A DNA stretch of 64,000 nucleotides from Dendrocalamus latiflorus. Taxonomy: Eukaryota > Streptophyta > Magnoliopsida > Poales > Poaceae. A program made the position numbers and the translations under genes. Below the pieces are notes generated by a model. The model saw only the letters and a list, made by a program, of their open reading frames with translations. It had not been told where the DNA came from and made no database searches. Every line of letters starts with the position of its first letter. Positions within the stretch are counted from its first letter, which is position 1. This document shows, piece after piece, positions 22,130-32,998 of the stretch. The stretch spans positions 27,553,627 through 27,617,626 of the forward strand of contig CM029645.1 of the NCBI GenBank assembly GCA_017311315.1, given 5' to 3'.

Positions 22130-22613
22130 CATAGCAAAATACTATAACTGGATTTTAATTATAATTTGATTTCTTTACCATATAAGTAAACCTCCTTCGG
22201 CCATCTTTCAACATCTCGGCATTCCGCATACACGTACCTTGCTAGCTCCATTTGGCCCACGAGCGTAGAAATTTACACGGGATGTCTCCAGTGATTGAAC
22301 CAATATAATTTTTCTACACATTGATCCATACAAGAAAATTTCAATGTTAGATGCTGCCTAAATTCCCTGTTCACTAACAAACTATCGCCTAAGTACGTGA
22401 AAGGGCACGGTATACTATCTTAACCCTGATTAGATTAGGACTAGGAGTATTCGCATAATTCCACAGGAGATCTATTAATCTAATAACAAACTTTTTTGCT
22501 AGCCGTGTAGGGTTTGCCAATCTCTCTTATCACAATATCAAACAATTTTTTTGGGGGGAGGGGGTGAAATTTATTTTGTTAGGGTTAAGGCTTAGGATTG
22601 TTTTGTAACACCC
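22130..22613. other. Spacer between LTR elements, nothing recognised
   Basis: An AT-rich spacer with a G-rich run (22552-22564). No ORF, repeat or family signature is seen. Confidence 0.4.
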
Positions 22614-25470
22614 CCGTTTTTGGGAACAGGAATGTCATTACCTTCCGTAACAGGCTAACAGCCCAGGAGTTCAATTACGGACAGAAGAAGTATCATGCCT
22701 GCTCACAAACATTTAAAAGAATTTAGTTTAATTAAAATAAGACTTAACATTTAATTTAAAGGGCGTCCAAGTCCAAAACTTAACTTACAATCAGAAGAAC
22801 CAAAGAAAAACTCCACAAGAAGCATGAGTGCGGTCGTAACCCTAACACAGAAACTTGTAACTTCCTTTCTTCTTCTGGCTTCTGTGTTGGGGAAAATAGA
22901 GGAAGACTGAGTACAATCAACCGTACTCAACAAGTCACATGGAAAATGCTATTTAACCATATGCAAGAGTTTGTCATGGAAAGGGGTAAAGCAGTTTATT
23001 ATTTTATGTGGATGCAGTGTTGTTTGTAAACACTTTTGTTTTTAAACGTAAGATATCAAATCATAAACTTGATTAACACATTCACATTGCCAAAACAACT
23101 TCCAAATCTATTTATGCTTCGCTATTGGAATCATCCATTAAACACAGCTTCATATACCGGAAGCACGGTGCATTCGAATACTTTTATAAATGACTCTGCA
23201 GAGTTGCCCAACTTTAATTACCCACAAGATTCCTCAACCCTCATGACTGAGTTGAGAAAACAAGGTTGTTTCACTACTCATCTCTTTATGTAGCCTCTAC
23301 CCGATAGACTGTGGACCCTCTGTCACGGAATACGGTTGTGAAATATGGTTTTACTGTTTCCATACCACCTCTTTACGCCGGCTGTTCCCTTTTTTGGAAC
23401 AAAATATTATATCCTTATAGTAGATATTCAATCGATTTAAGCAGCTACTAAAATCAAGTTTGACAAGTCAATGCTTGTGGTTGAGCGGTTGCTATGTTCT
23501 TTACTTGGCATAAGGGTTTAGTCTTTATATTTTTACTGTATTTCAGTACCCGCGGCACTGCCAAACTTTCACCCTACGATAAGATCATGGGCTTAAGCCA
23601 TCTTGTGGCACCCTGTGATATTTCCTTACCCTAGATTCACTTTTAAACTTCTATCGGCAAAATTCCAAGACTCTTAGTTGTAAAAGATTGTTAAGTTCCT
23701 AAGCTACTGTTATTACATCAATAATACTTTTAATATTACTAAGTTTTGTTGGGGTGGATGTGGCCATCAAATTAGACAGGGCTTTTTCGGGTTAGCTAAT
23801 ACCATATCATTCTAAACAATCTTTGTACATAAAATAACATCGCGCAAAAAGCATAATGAAAATATTGATAAACAATAATTAACGAAAAGTAGGTTCAATA
23901 TGATCAAAAACATGTGACTTGCCTTGCGGATTTACGATTTCGACAAGTTCATAGTATTTTAGTCCTTGAGCTTGCACTTCTCCTCCTTGGTCTTCTTGGA
24001 AGTCACCGTCGGGAGCTAACGCAAAAGGAGATAAAATAAATCAATTCCGAGCTCAAAGGACTGAGCAAGGAAGAAAGAAAACAAATAAAAAGAAAATTAA
24101 AGAAATTCAAATAAAATAGTTTTTTGGGTTTTTGAGTGGGACAAAAGGTGAAATGGACCTGAGAAATGGGTTGGCGGGCTCGAAACGGTTCAAATGAGTA
24201 TAAATTTGTATTTTTGGATTTTGTCAACAGTAACGGGTCTCGGATGAACAGTAACGGGTCAAAGTACTGTTCACTGTAGGTCGGTTTCAGTGTTTGAATC
24301 GGATTTTACTGTTGCTTGAGGGTTTCGGACGCTCGGCTTCACGGGTTGAAGGAACAGTGCCGCCCGACACTATTCTTCTTCCTCAAGCACTCGCGCGCGC
24401 GACCAGAAAACAGGGCAACCAAGCAGCGGCGACCGGCGGCACTAAAGGTTTTTGCGACGCTAGACGAGTCCATGGACGGACTCCTGGGAGTGTCACGGTC
24501 CCATTTTTGGGGTCGTCAGCGGCCGGGAAGGCGGCGATCGCCGGCGGTGGCCTTGATAGCTCGGCACAGTTTTTGAGTGGTGTAGGGCGAACATAGGGTT
24601 AACTGGGTAGTTGAGCTGGTTATTGAGCATCCTTGGGTTTAGGGAAACCTAGGGGAGGCGGCTGTTTGGGCTAGGGAGGCCGGGGTAGGGCTGGCCACGG
24701 CGATGGGCTACGGCCGAACGGTGAGCTTCGCCGGCAGGGAAGAGGAAGACTTGAGGAGCTATGGCGATGGTTTGGGGAGGTTTCTGGGAACAAGGGGGAG
24801 CTACAAATGCGAGCAATTGGAATGTAATCAAGTGTGCAATGAGAATCAGAGTTTGGCTTACTTTGGCCAATTCTGGCGACTGTCGGCGGTGGGGGCAGTG
24901 GGTAACTAATTGGGTGTGGCTGGGGCATCATTGGAGAGCGTGAGGGAGGTTGGAGGGGTCGTCGGCTTCCCGAAGGCGATTCGGCGCCATGGCAGCGGCT
25001 GTATCTAGCTGGGGTCGAGGGGATTCGAGGAGGGTCGGCAGGGGACACACATGGATGCCTTAGTGCGAAGTTGCGGCGGTCAACCAATGCTGGCACGGCT
25101 CAGGTCGGCCGAGAGACAGAAAAGGGGGGCGCCGGCCAAAATATCTAAGGCGGCAGCAGGAATGGTGGCCGGCGGGTGATGCACGGTAGAGGAAGAGGGC
25201 TAGGGGCTGCCAGGCTAGGGCGTATGGCGCCTGACACTTCTCTGGGAGCTGGCAGGGGGAGAGGAACGTGAGAGAGTTCGGGCGGCGACAAAAGACCGGG
25301 ACGGTGGCGAAAAGTCTGGACAGTGAATAGTGCAGCATTGGCCAAGTTAAGTTAGTGTGGTGATTTGGAATGGGTTTTGGGGCTAAATTGGCTTGGATTT
25401 AAAGGAGAATTGGCCAAGGACAAGAATCAAATTCAACAAGAGATTTCAAATTTTGTGAAATTTCGGTTTG
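22614..25470 (-). mobile_element. LTR-like DNA, probably a gypsy LTR on the minus strand (solo or partial)
   Basis: The left edge TGTAACACCCCC (22614) reads on the minus strand as a terminal ...GGGTGTTACA, a common end of grass Ty3/gypsy LTRs. Composition goes from AT-rich on the left to strongly GC-rich at 24.3-25.3 kb with many overlapping chance ORFs on both strands, as in other large grass LTRs. Direct words such as 'gaacagtaacgggtc' at about 24227 and 24246 occur. The right boundary and TSD could not be fixed, and no internal coding region adjoins. This is an inference. Confidence 0.4.
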
Positions 25471-25479
25471 TTTCAGTTT

Positions 25480-25832
25480 TACAACTAAAATGTGTCTACA
25501 TTCCATTGAGCCTGCCGAACCTGCAATGCAAGGGGAACATCAGAACTGTTTTTCCGGCTTTCCCTAAAGCCATAAATCAGCCCAACGGCGCCTGGGCTTC
25601 CCCGTTTTTCCGGCTTCCCGCGCGCCCGCCCGATCGGCCCATCGGCCCACTCAGTCGCTCCCCAAACCCCCCCCACCCCCGTCCCGTGCCATTCGCGAAT
25701 CGGCCTCCGCCTCCGCGCGACCGGCCGCCGACCGCAGTCCGCACCGGGCTCCGGCGCCGCGCGACCGGCCGCCGCCGTCGGCTCCATTTCTTCCTCTTCT
25801 TTCGCCATCGTCGGCCGCCGCTGCTCTAGCCC
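25480..25832 (+). promoter_or_regulatory. CpG-rich putative promoter/5' UTR
   Basis: Rich in CG and C runs, ending with the CT-rich 'ttcttcctcttctttcgcc' just before an ATG at 25833. Such composition is typical of grass core promoters and 5' UTRs. The frames open here on both strands are low-complexity Pro/Arg products of the GC content. Confidence 0.35.
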
Positions 25833-26024
25833 ATGTCGCTGACTCTGATGATGCCCTCGCCAAAGGTAAGATCTATATCTCTCTTCACCTCCACTTCGAT
25901 TGGGATTGGGAAATGGTCCTGATTATTGATCCCCCTTCCTCCACGTTTCCTCAGTCCAAAACCTTAGGCGCCAGCCTCGCCGACAGATACCGCGTCCAGT
26001 CCATGGCCGACCTCCTCACCGAAG
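25833..26024 (+). other. Possible two-exon 5' end of an unidentified gene
   Basis: Exon 25833-25865 would encode MSLTLMMPSPK and is followed by a perfect GTAAGA donor. A CAG acceptor at 25952-25954 opens exon 25955-26024, encoding SKTLGASLADRYRVQSMADL, then LTE, followed by a GTATT donor. The phases agree and the upstream region looks like a promoter. I do not recognise the protein and could not find later exons in the following 2 kb, so it may be a truncated gene or a captured gene start. Confidence 0.35.
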
Positions 26025-28179
26025 GTATTATCCCCTCCTATCCCCTATTGGTCCGCGACACCGCCTGGAGGGTAGATCTGGCATAGATCGGGCCATCGGC
26101 ATCGAGGATTTGAGGCATCGGGCCATCGGCAGCAAATCCACAAACAAAGTTAGTACTCTCACCCTCTCAGTATACGAGCATGGCATTGTAATTTGAGTGA
26201 GTGTAGAGACATGTGGTGTATGTCAGTATGTGTTGTGACTTGTGACTTTGTGAGCAATGCTTTGCAGTTTGCACAGGTAGTTGAGAACTTGAGATGGTTG
26301 AATAACTAAATTTAAATGAATCTGGTAAACAGTCTGACAGTAGATTGGTATTCTAATTTCTAGTGTGTTATGTGGTGATTTTTTGGTGCGTTTCATTTGT
26401 TATTTTCCACTGTAATCTTATCATGAGTATCAGGGGTAACATTCCAATGTTCTATTGAAGCTGATGGTTAGTTGCTAGGTGATTTTGTGTTGCTCAATGC
26501 TTTGGAATATTTACCACAATTTAGAACATTTGGAAATTTGACACATCTGGGAATGGGATAACTGCAGGCTGCAGCAAATCCTCATAGTCAGTGCTAAATT
26601 TCACATCTCTGGTGTCTTGTAGAGGTGAATAGATCAAGATGCTTGATTCCGATAAAACTTGCATCCTGGATCTACTGATACAATAGGAGCTTGATTTTTT
26701 TATATATGATCAGACATTAGGACACATCTGGGTGATAAGTGGGTGATGGTTTCATTTGATTGAGGTGCTTTTACTACCCTATTGGAATTGATTGAGCATA
26801 TAGGTTTGGCCCAAAACTTAAAGGTTGCATCCTTAGATTTGATCGTTCTGTTGTTTGGGGGTTAATCTAGAAAATGGATTCTTGACTGGCTTTGGTAACT
26901 TTTAATGGATACAATTTTGTGTTGATACTTTCGATAAGGATGAGCTGAGTTTAGTTCATGTTAGTTTGTTGTTGATAAGGGTTTCTTAGCTCCAACGTCC
27001 AAGAAATGAGCTCTCTAGTAAAGTACCCTTGTAACCTGAGTTGTCATCATTTTGTACGTAGATCATCAGGACTATATATTTCTAGGCTTTGGACATTAAT
27101 TTATTTAGTCAGCAGGGGTCATAAGGTTGCTTAATAGAACGTGGACATGTATTAGTGTAATATGCAGGAAGTCTCTGAGAATATTTGCTTATAGGAAAGC
27201 TGCCTCTCTAATATATGTTAAGTGGTGATTCATCTGAGTAATAGACTAATAGTTGCTTTTTGTAACTTCGAACACCCATTCTGAAATTTCTGGATCCGCC
27301 ACTGTCAGAACAGAAGAATGGGTAATAGAAGAGGGAATATACATGCAACCTCCACACGTTTAAAACCATCCTCATCATTCTAAAATCTAGTGGGAATAGG
27401 CTGCTGAGCTGCACAATTTCTGGTTTCCTGACCACAACCAGTAATTTGGGAAGCAATAGCATAAGCATAAGTGGATTTTCTTTTCAACTAAACAAAAATA
27501 AGAGATACATAATTACATGCAAGGATTTTCAGAGAAAATAGACAACGCCTTATAGAAAGCCAAAACCAAGAAGCAAGAAAATGTGATGCAGAAAACATAT
27601 TGAACTATTGAAAGCACAAAGCAGCTCATGTGATGTGGAACAATGTAAAAAGATGCTCAATTGTCTGAATGGATAAACCTTCCACTTTCACATAGACTCG
27701 CCACAACAACATGCTTAAAAACTTAAACAAGTAAACTGCAAGGGTGGTCTCGCATGGGTATTTCACCTTGATCCATGACTCCATGACCTTGAGAGATGCA
27801 CAGGGAAGGACAACCGCAACCTGTGTATGGTAATGTTCACATAGATATAATAATAAAAAAATCCGTGCTCGTTTAAATCATCTCACCATAACAAATCAGT
27901 GAATTGCTCGCTTGTAGCCATCCTGATTCCAATGTCATCAAGGTAACCTATTTAGTTGGTATGCATACAAAACGAAAAGCTGATTACAAGACATATACAC
28001 CAGCAGTAAGGTGAAGCAGTCATTAACAGAACTCCAAGAGCATTCCTGGACCAACTGCTAAATTTTCAAGCTACATTCAGCTAAGTTTTCTATTAGCCAG
28101 TAATGGATCCCCAAGTCTGAGCAAAATCTTGGGATCTCGTTCTAGTTTTAAAGCTCAAAATTTGCTCCTAACATAAAAA
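26025..28179. other. Intron-like / intergenic DNA without a recognisable gene
   Basis: AT-rich and T-rich on the plus strand up to 27.2 kb, as expected of introns. No coding exon with a known motif was found. Bases 27500-28179 may hold the 3' UTR of the minus-strand zinc-finger gene next to it. Confidence 0.35.
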
Positions 28180-29272
28180 CTACAGCGGCCAGAAAATCGA
28201 AGCTTTGCAGCGTAATGAGCAAAACACAGCTGCCTCTGGAACAATCTCCAGGCAGTTGTGAGCCCCGCATTGGTGACCGCCAACGTCCAAGTTGAGCACC
28301 GCCGGGCCGGATGTCCTCTTGAGCGGGTAAACCAGGGCACCGCCCGCGTGTAAAACCTAGTGAAGAATTGAGGGGCAATCAGGTGAGGCTTGCAATTGCA
28401 ATACAGTCCAATCTATAGTAGGATAATTTACCTGCACGCCCACGAATACGTGCTCAGGGACCAGATGTGAAGGTTCGACTGCTGCCCAGCCTTGAACATG
28501 GACAACCTCGATGACGCCGCCGCCGGGAGCTGGGTGGTGGAGTTCGCTGTGCTCTGCGCAGCAGACCGACGTGTAGGCCGTAAGGCATCTGGTGCAGAAC
28601 CTGTCATGGAGAAGCGGCTCCACATAATTTCCAGTCATAAGTGCCTCAATCATATCCCTGCCGTGCCCTCCTTGTGCCTGCACCAATTGTCAGGTTCAAG
28701 AATCAACATCAGCAAAATAACCAGCCAAGATCAAGAACTACAGAAAATGACGGTATCTACTACAAGAATTGAAAAAAGGGTATCCACTGCACGATCAAGA
28801 AACAGCAGAAAGAAAGGAGAAATCATACTCACCTGCAAGACGAACAGCAGTAGAGCGTCCGCCTTTTTGTTCTTTGGGAGCAGTTGACGCATTCATCCCT
28901 GCCCCTCATATCCGGTGGTACGCGTGGGTTCAGCAGAATCCACTTCCTTCCTCCATGGATGACACACTGAATGAGAGTCCAATCATACACGCTGCCGACG
29001 GGATACTCTGCGAGCACGGCGGCGTTGCCGCTCACGAAGCCAACCTGCAAGAAGAGAGCTTCTCAAGCTCGGGGGCCAATAAAGAACATATGATCTTTGA
29101 GACCTACCGTGGCGACGCGCCGGCGTGCGCCGGCGCCGATCGGATGGTGACTCCTCCAGTGAGAGGGGCAGCAATGCGAATAGAAATTGGACCAGCAATC
29201 GAAAGAAAAACAGTTACGCTGGCAGGTGTGAGCCCAGTCCTCGAGGAGGAGCCTCTGGACGAGCGGGTCCAT
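28180..29272 (-). CDS. Protein with two tandem PLATZ-like zinc-binding modules (4 exons, 259 aa)
   Basis: Model: exons 29108-29272, 28833-29044, 28432-28657 and 28180-28356, all with GT-AG introns and consistent phases, starting at MDPLVQRLLLEDW and ending TAG. Module 1 (about residues 10-126) has a Cys/His block, CFSFDCWSNFYSHCCPSH then RSHHP, and a later RKWILLNPR...ECVNC...LYCCSSC block. Module 2 (about 130-255) repeats the plan: PLLHDRFCTRCL...SVCCAEHSELHHP, then ALVYPLKR...HQCGAHNC...FCSLRC. The order (HH block, an ILLNPR-like strand, CxxC...CxxC) matches the plant PLATZ DNA-binding family, but PLATZ proteins usually have one such domain, and conservation here is weak. The predicted role, nuclear zinc-dependent DNA binding, is inference. 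The acceptor of exon 3 must be the AG at 28658-28659; the upstream AG 20 bases away would hit a stop. The gene is divergent from a PhoD-like pseudogene. Confidence 0.72.
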
Positions 29273-29710
29273 GGCTATCTTGGTTTCTTGGTGAGTTCTT
29301 GATTGTATTTTGTTGGGTTGGGGGCGTTCTTGCCTTGGTTTTTTTTCTAGACGAGAAGAAGAACGTTCTAGACGAGAAGAAGAACGAGCGGGCGGGGAAG
29401 AGCAGTTAAATAGCTTTCCACCGATGGCCGTTACAACGGATTTCTACGTGCCTAGTAGATTATTTTTATAGATGTTTTCATTAGGCGGGGAGAGGCGGTA
29501 GCATGCGTAATGAGCTCACCTCACAGTTTTTTTCCTCCTCCTCTTCCCGTCCCTCCGCGCCGCTGTGGTGTCCAGGGTCGCCTTCGGCTCCTGTGCCAAA
29601 CAGAGTTCGCCCCAGCTGCTCGACGAAATGCCCCTTTCGCCATTTTTTGTTCTCGGTTTCTTGGCTTTGCTTGAGCAGAGGTGATATTTTGGTAGGGTTC
29701 GACCCGCAGG

Positions 29711-32043
29711 TGTTCATCTGGCTCGGGGACAACGTCTACGGCGACACCAAGCGGCCGTTCCGTCTGTTCGGGAGGGAGCGGACGGTGGGGCCATGGGAGG
29801 AACGTGCCGCGGTTCTACCCGTCGCCGGAGGAGGAGCTGTGGAGGCGGTACGAGCTGGCCAAGGCCAAGCCGGGGTACGTCAAGCTCAGGGAGAAGGCTC
29901 AGGTGAGCTCCCGGTCGTTTGCCACATTGAATCGCTAGTTGTACTCGAGTGCCTGTGTATTTTAGTAGTCTGTCGTGAACTTTTGTCTGCTCTGTTTCTT
30001 GATGGCAGCCTATGTTGCTGGTACTGCTTGTGAGATTTGCTTTTTTAGAATGTTAAATAATTGCTTTGTTTGGTCTCTGTTGTTGGTTTAGTTGTTCTGT
30101 AAGTCCAACAAGGTTGCTGGAGTTGGTTGGGGGCTGTTTAGTGTCGTGGGGTTTTGGGTTGCGTTAGTATTACATCCTAGGTTATTGAGACCCAGCATGG
30201 GACGCTGGTATTGCCCAGGCGATGAAATTCGGATATGTTGATGGCATGGATTACATTGGCAAACATAAAAATGATCACACACACACATATCAGGCAAATT
30301 CGTTAGCATTCATTATTTGGGAAATGTATCGATTTGGAAAGGAAGCCATTGATTTAGCATGCCGAATCAATCATTGATGGAAGTTTTAATCATAAATGAA
30401 AGGTCGATCATAGAGGCTAGGCATCATGGTGCTCTAATTAATTATACTCTCTCTCTCTATGTGTGTGTGTGCACGCGTGCGTGTGTTTTATTTGTTTTTC
30501 CTTGTACTTCTGGGGTTGATTCCGCGGCAGTGGAGGAGTCATTTCCATGCTAGAAAGAATTGGGCTAGGATGACACAAAAGAGTACTTGTCATTTTATTA
30601 ATCCATAAAAATTAGAGACATGCAGAAAACTTGTTATGATGTCCGGAGTTTTGCAAAGCTGGGTGGAGAAAATCCTAGTTGCTGACCTTTTTTTTTTGCT
30701 TTGCCTTTGATGCTTCCATTATTATATGCAATTGAATTTTCATCAGAATAGTGATAGAATAATACAATTTTCTTCCGATTTGTGAATGCAGGTAGTGTCT
30801 AATCTTTCTGCCACCACTGGACCTTTGTTCTATGTGGAGTCCTGGGCACACTTTCCAAGGGAGAGGGAACGGCTATTTAGACTGATCGATAGCAGTAAGG
30901 TTGCTTACTATTACTTTCCTGTGCAGACACGCTATTATTTGGGTACTGGTCATTTAGTTAAAAACAGTCCTCATTTGGCTGCGCCAACACAAAATTCATT
31001 AATTAAGTAGTTGTTGGCATCTTTCCTGCAGTTTGACTTCATTTATGACCTATGTAAAGAAAAAAATTGCCATCCAGTTTAATGGCAGGTATCCTTTTGT
31101 TATCATACGTTGTGAGGCTTTAGACGTATTCATCTTATAAAGGAGCGTTAGTTTTTTTAGAAACCCCACAATGTCACAACATCATTTAAAATGGATATTT
31201 ACCATGTTTACTATTTTTATGGGACATGTGCTGACAATTTGCAGAGAAATGGTGTGCTATTCATTAGTGGTGATGTTCACTATGGAGAAATCGCTCGTTT
31301 TGACTTTGGAGCTCAATATCCGTTGTATCATATTACCTCAAGTGGTCTTACCCAATCTGTCGAGAATTCTGTACCGGCAGTATTTCGACCTCTTATGAGA
31401 CTTTTGGTGTTACTGACACCAACCACCGTAGGAGTGTTCAGCCCTAACTGCCGTTACAGATATGCTCATATGGTAAGCTTTCCTTTCTTTAAAAGAAAAA
31501 ACTGTCAAGAGGGCATATTTTTCCCTAAGAATCAATTATTGTAGGATGCATTTGAAAGTTTTGCCTTGCTGAATTTCCTTGATTTTTATGATAATATGAC
31601 ATGAAGATCCTTTTCTGTTATTGTTGTAGCAGTAATATGTTCATTTGTTGACACCATTTTCATAGGTACTACTTACTACTAGTAGCTTCATTAATGTTTT
31701 CCAGATGCTACAGTTCAATGTAAAATGGTTGGCATGAAAATATTAAGAATTTTCTGTATCTATCTGGTTTATTTTCTGTTTGAGTTTTGCTTGTACTGCC
31801 TATCAGTTGGTGTTTTAATGTTGCATCGATCAGGTCAACCAAAGATTTGGAGCAATTGAAATGGATTGGAATTCAGTACCTCCCCAGATTAAAGTTGAAC
31901 TAAGAAATGTACAGGGGAATTCTGTTGGTGGTGTGGAGTTCCCCATATCCGAACTGCAGCCATCAGATGCGCATGCAAACAAAAAAGAAGGGCATTCTTT
32001 CGAACGACATTGTACTCTCGAAGTCGGCCGGCCGTGCGGGTAA
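29711..32043 (+). pseudogene. PhoD-like metallophosphatase gene, broken
   Basis: Exon pieces in order: 29711-29902 (VFIWLGDNVYGDTKRPF... ending LREKAQ); 30792-30899 (VVSNLSATTGPLFYVESWAH); 31245-31472 (RNGVLFISGDVHYGEIARF... to RYAHM); and 31834-32043 (FGAIEMDWNSVPPQIKVEL... to EFPISELQPSDAHANKKEG). The family is the plant PhoD-like (alkaline phosphatase D) phosphatases, usually endomembrane proteins. Lesions: an extra G in the GGG at 29796-29798 shifts the frame after RTVGPW; the middle exons that carry the WDDHDYG metal-binding block are absent between 29903 and 30791; and the C-terminus is cut after RHCTLE, losing the usual final membrane segment, where GC-rich foreign sequence begins. Splice sites of the surviving exons are still good, so decay looks recent. 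Confidence 0.82.
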
Positions 32044-32298
32044 GCCGAGGTGTCGGCGCGGTCGGACGGCCTTGCGGAGCCATGCGTGGTGCGGAGACTG
32101 AGCGTCGCCGCGGTCGGGTGGCTCCTCTCGCTGCTTCGGCCGGCGACGGCAGCAACGCCCGAAGGCAATGGTGGGCGCGGGAGACTGGCGGCCCCGAGGG
32201 GCCGCTTTGGGGCCGGCGCGTGAGGGGAGGTCGGTAGCCGTGGCTTCACGCACGGCGGTCGTACGGGTCGGCCGTACAAGTTTTTTCCCCTTTTTTCA
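32044..32298. other. GC-rich insertion ending the PhoD-like relic
   Basis: Strongly GC-rich DNA beginning with 'ggccggccgtgcggg', abruptly different from the exon it replaces. Open frames occur on both strands with no family resemblance. It is probably part of a transposon or a captured fragment. Confidence 0.35.
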
Positions 32299-32504
32299 AT
32301 CTACAATGTAATCAACATATACTCTTTCATGTAATTTACCGATTGACATTATGTCAGCGACTTAAAATCTGCTCACGGTAGATTAGAGTGGATTTACACC
32401 GTAGAAAATAATCTAGAAAGCGAAATCCGCGGAATTTAAAGTGATCTAGATATAGACAATTCAATCTACTAATGCTTCGATAATTACCTTTCGATTCATC
32501 GGAG

Positions 32505-32760
32505 TAATTTGTGCTGATAACGTGTTGAGGAACCGTCACTGGCGATCAGGTCGATCAATTCTTCTGCTATGTAAAAGACATATCAATCACAAAAGATGCA
32601 AATAGTAGATTGAAACACAGAGATCTCCTGATCTTTCTTTTATTATTTTCTCTTTATCTTTCGTATACAAAATAGTTAATAGCACTCCTTATTTATAGTC
32701 TAGTAGTGAGGTACCCATTATGAGCCAAGATTTTAAGTCTAGACCTAGTTTTTCTATGAT
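32505..32760 (-). mobile_element. copia-type LTR end plus PBS, minus orientation (fragment)
   Basis: On the minus strand the sequence runs from a TATA-like 'ctataaataagg' (about 32690-32702), through a T/A-rich leader, to CAACACGTTATCAGCAC at about 32511-32527. That last word is a common LTR-end/primer-binding motif of plant copia elements. Only the LTR 3' part and a short leader are recognised. It lies just upstream of the dioxygenase gene. Confidence 0.5.
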
Positions 32761-32960
32761 TACTGAAGCTGTAACAGTACGAAAGCACGCGCAGCCAATG
32801 GGTGCGTTTGTCTGGTATAGAAGAGGCCGCTAAATCACGTCACACATCCTACAAGGTGAGTGCACATTTTGAGTTATGCATGCCATGCCCCTCTCAACTC
32901 GTGATGCCGAAATTTACGACAAAACCCAGCGGCAAGTCTCACCCTGTCGCCGCCATCGCT

Positions 32961-32968
32961 TTATACTA
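32961..32968 (+). promoter_or_regulatory. TATA-like box of the dioxygenase gene
   Basis: 'ttatacta' lies 38 bp before the first ATG (32999) and 80 bp before the second (33041). If used, the transcript would start near 32990, leaving almost no leader for the first ATG. That favours the second one, MVEIP. Confidence 0.4.
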
Positions 32969-32998
32969 CAACCAGAGCTCGCGCACAACCCATCACCC

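Noticed and set aside
24671..25096. 141-codon Pro/Ser-rich minus-strand ORF and neighbours at 24.3-25.3 kb
   Set aside because: GC-rich LTR-like DNA is open in several frames on both strands. Composition is low-complexity and no start context or splice partner was found.
29503..29700. N-terminal part of the 176-codon ORF as the true PhoD-like start
   Set aside because: Residues before VFIWLGDN do not resemble the family and an acceptor-like 'cccgcag' precedes it. Only the part from 29711 is supported.
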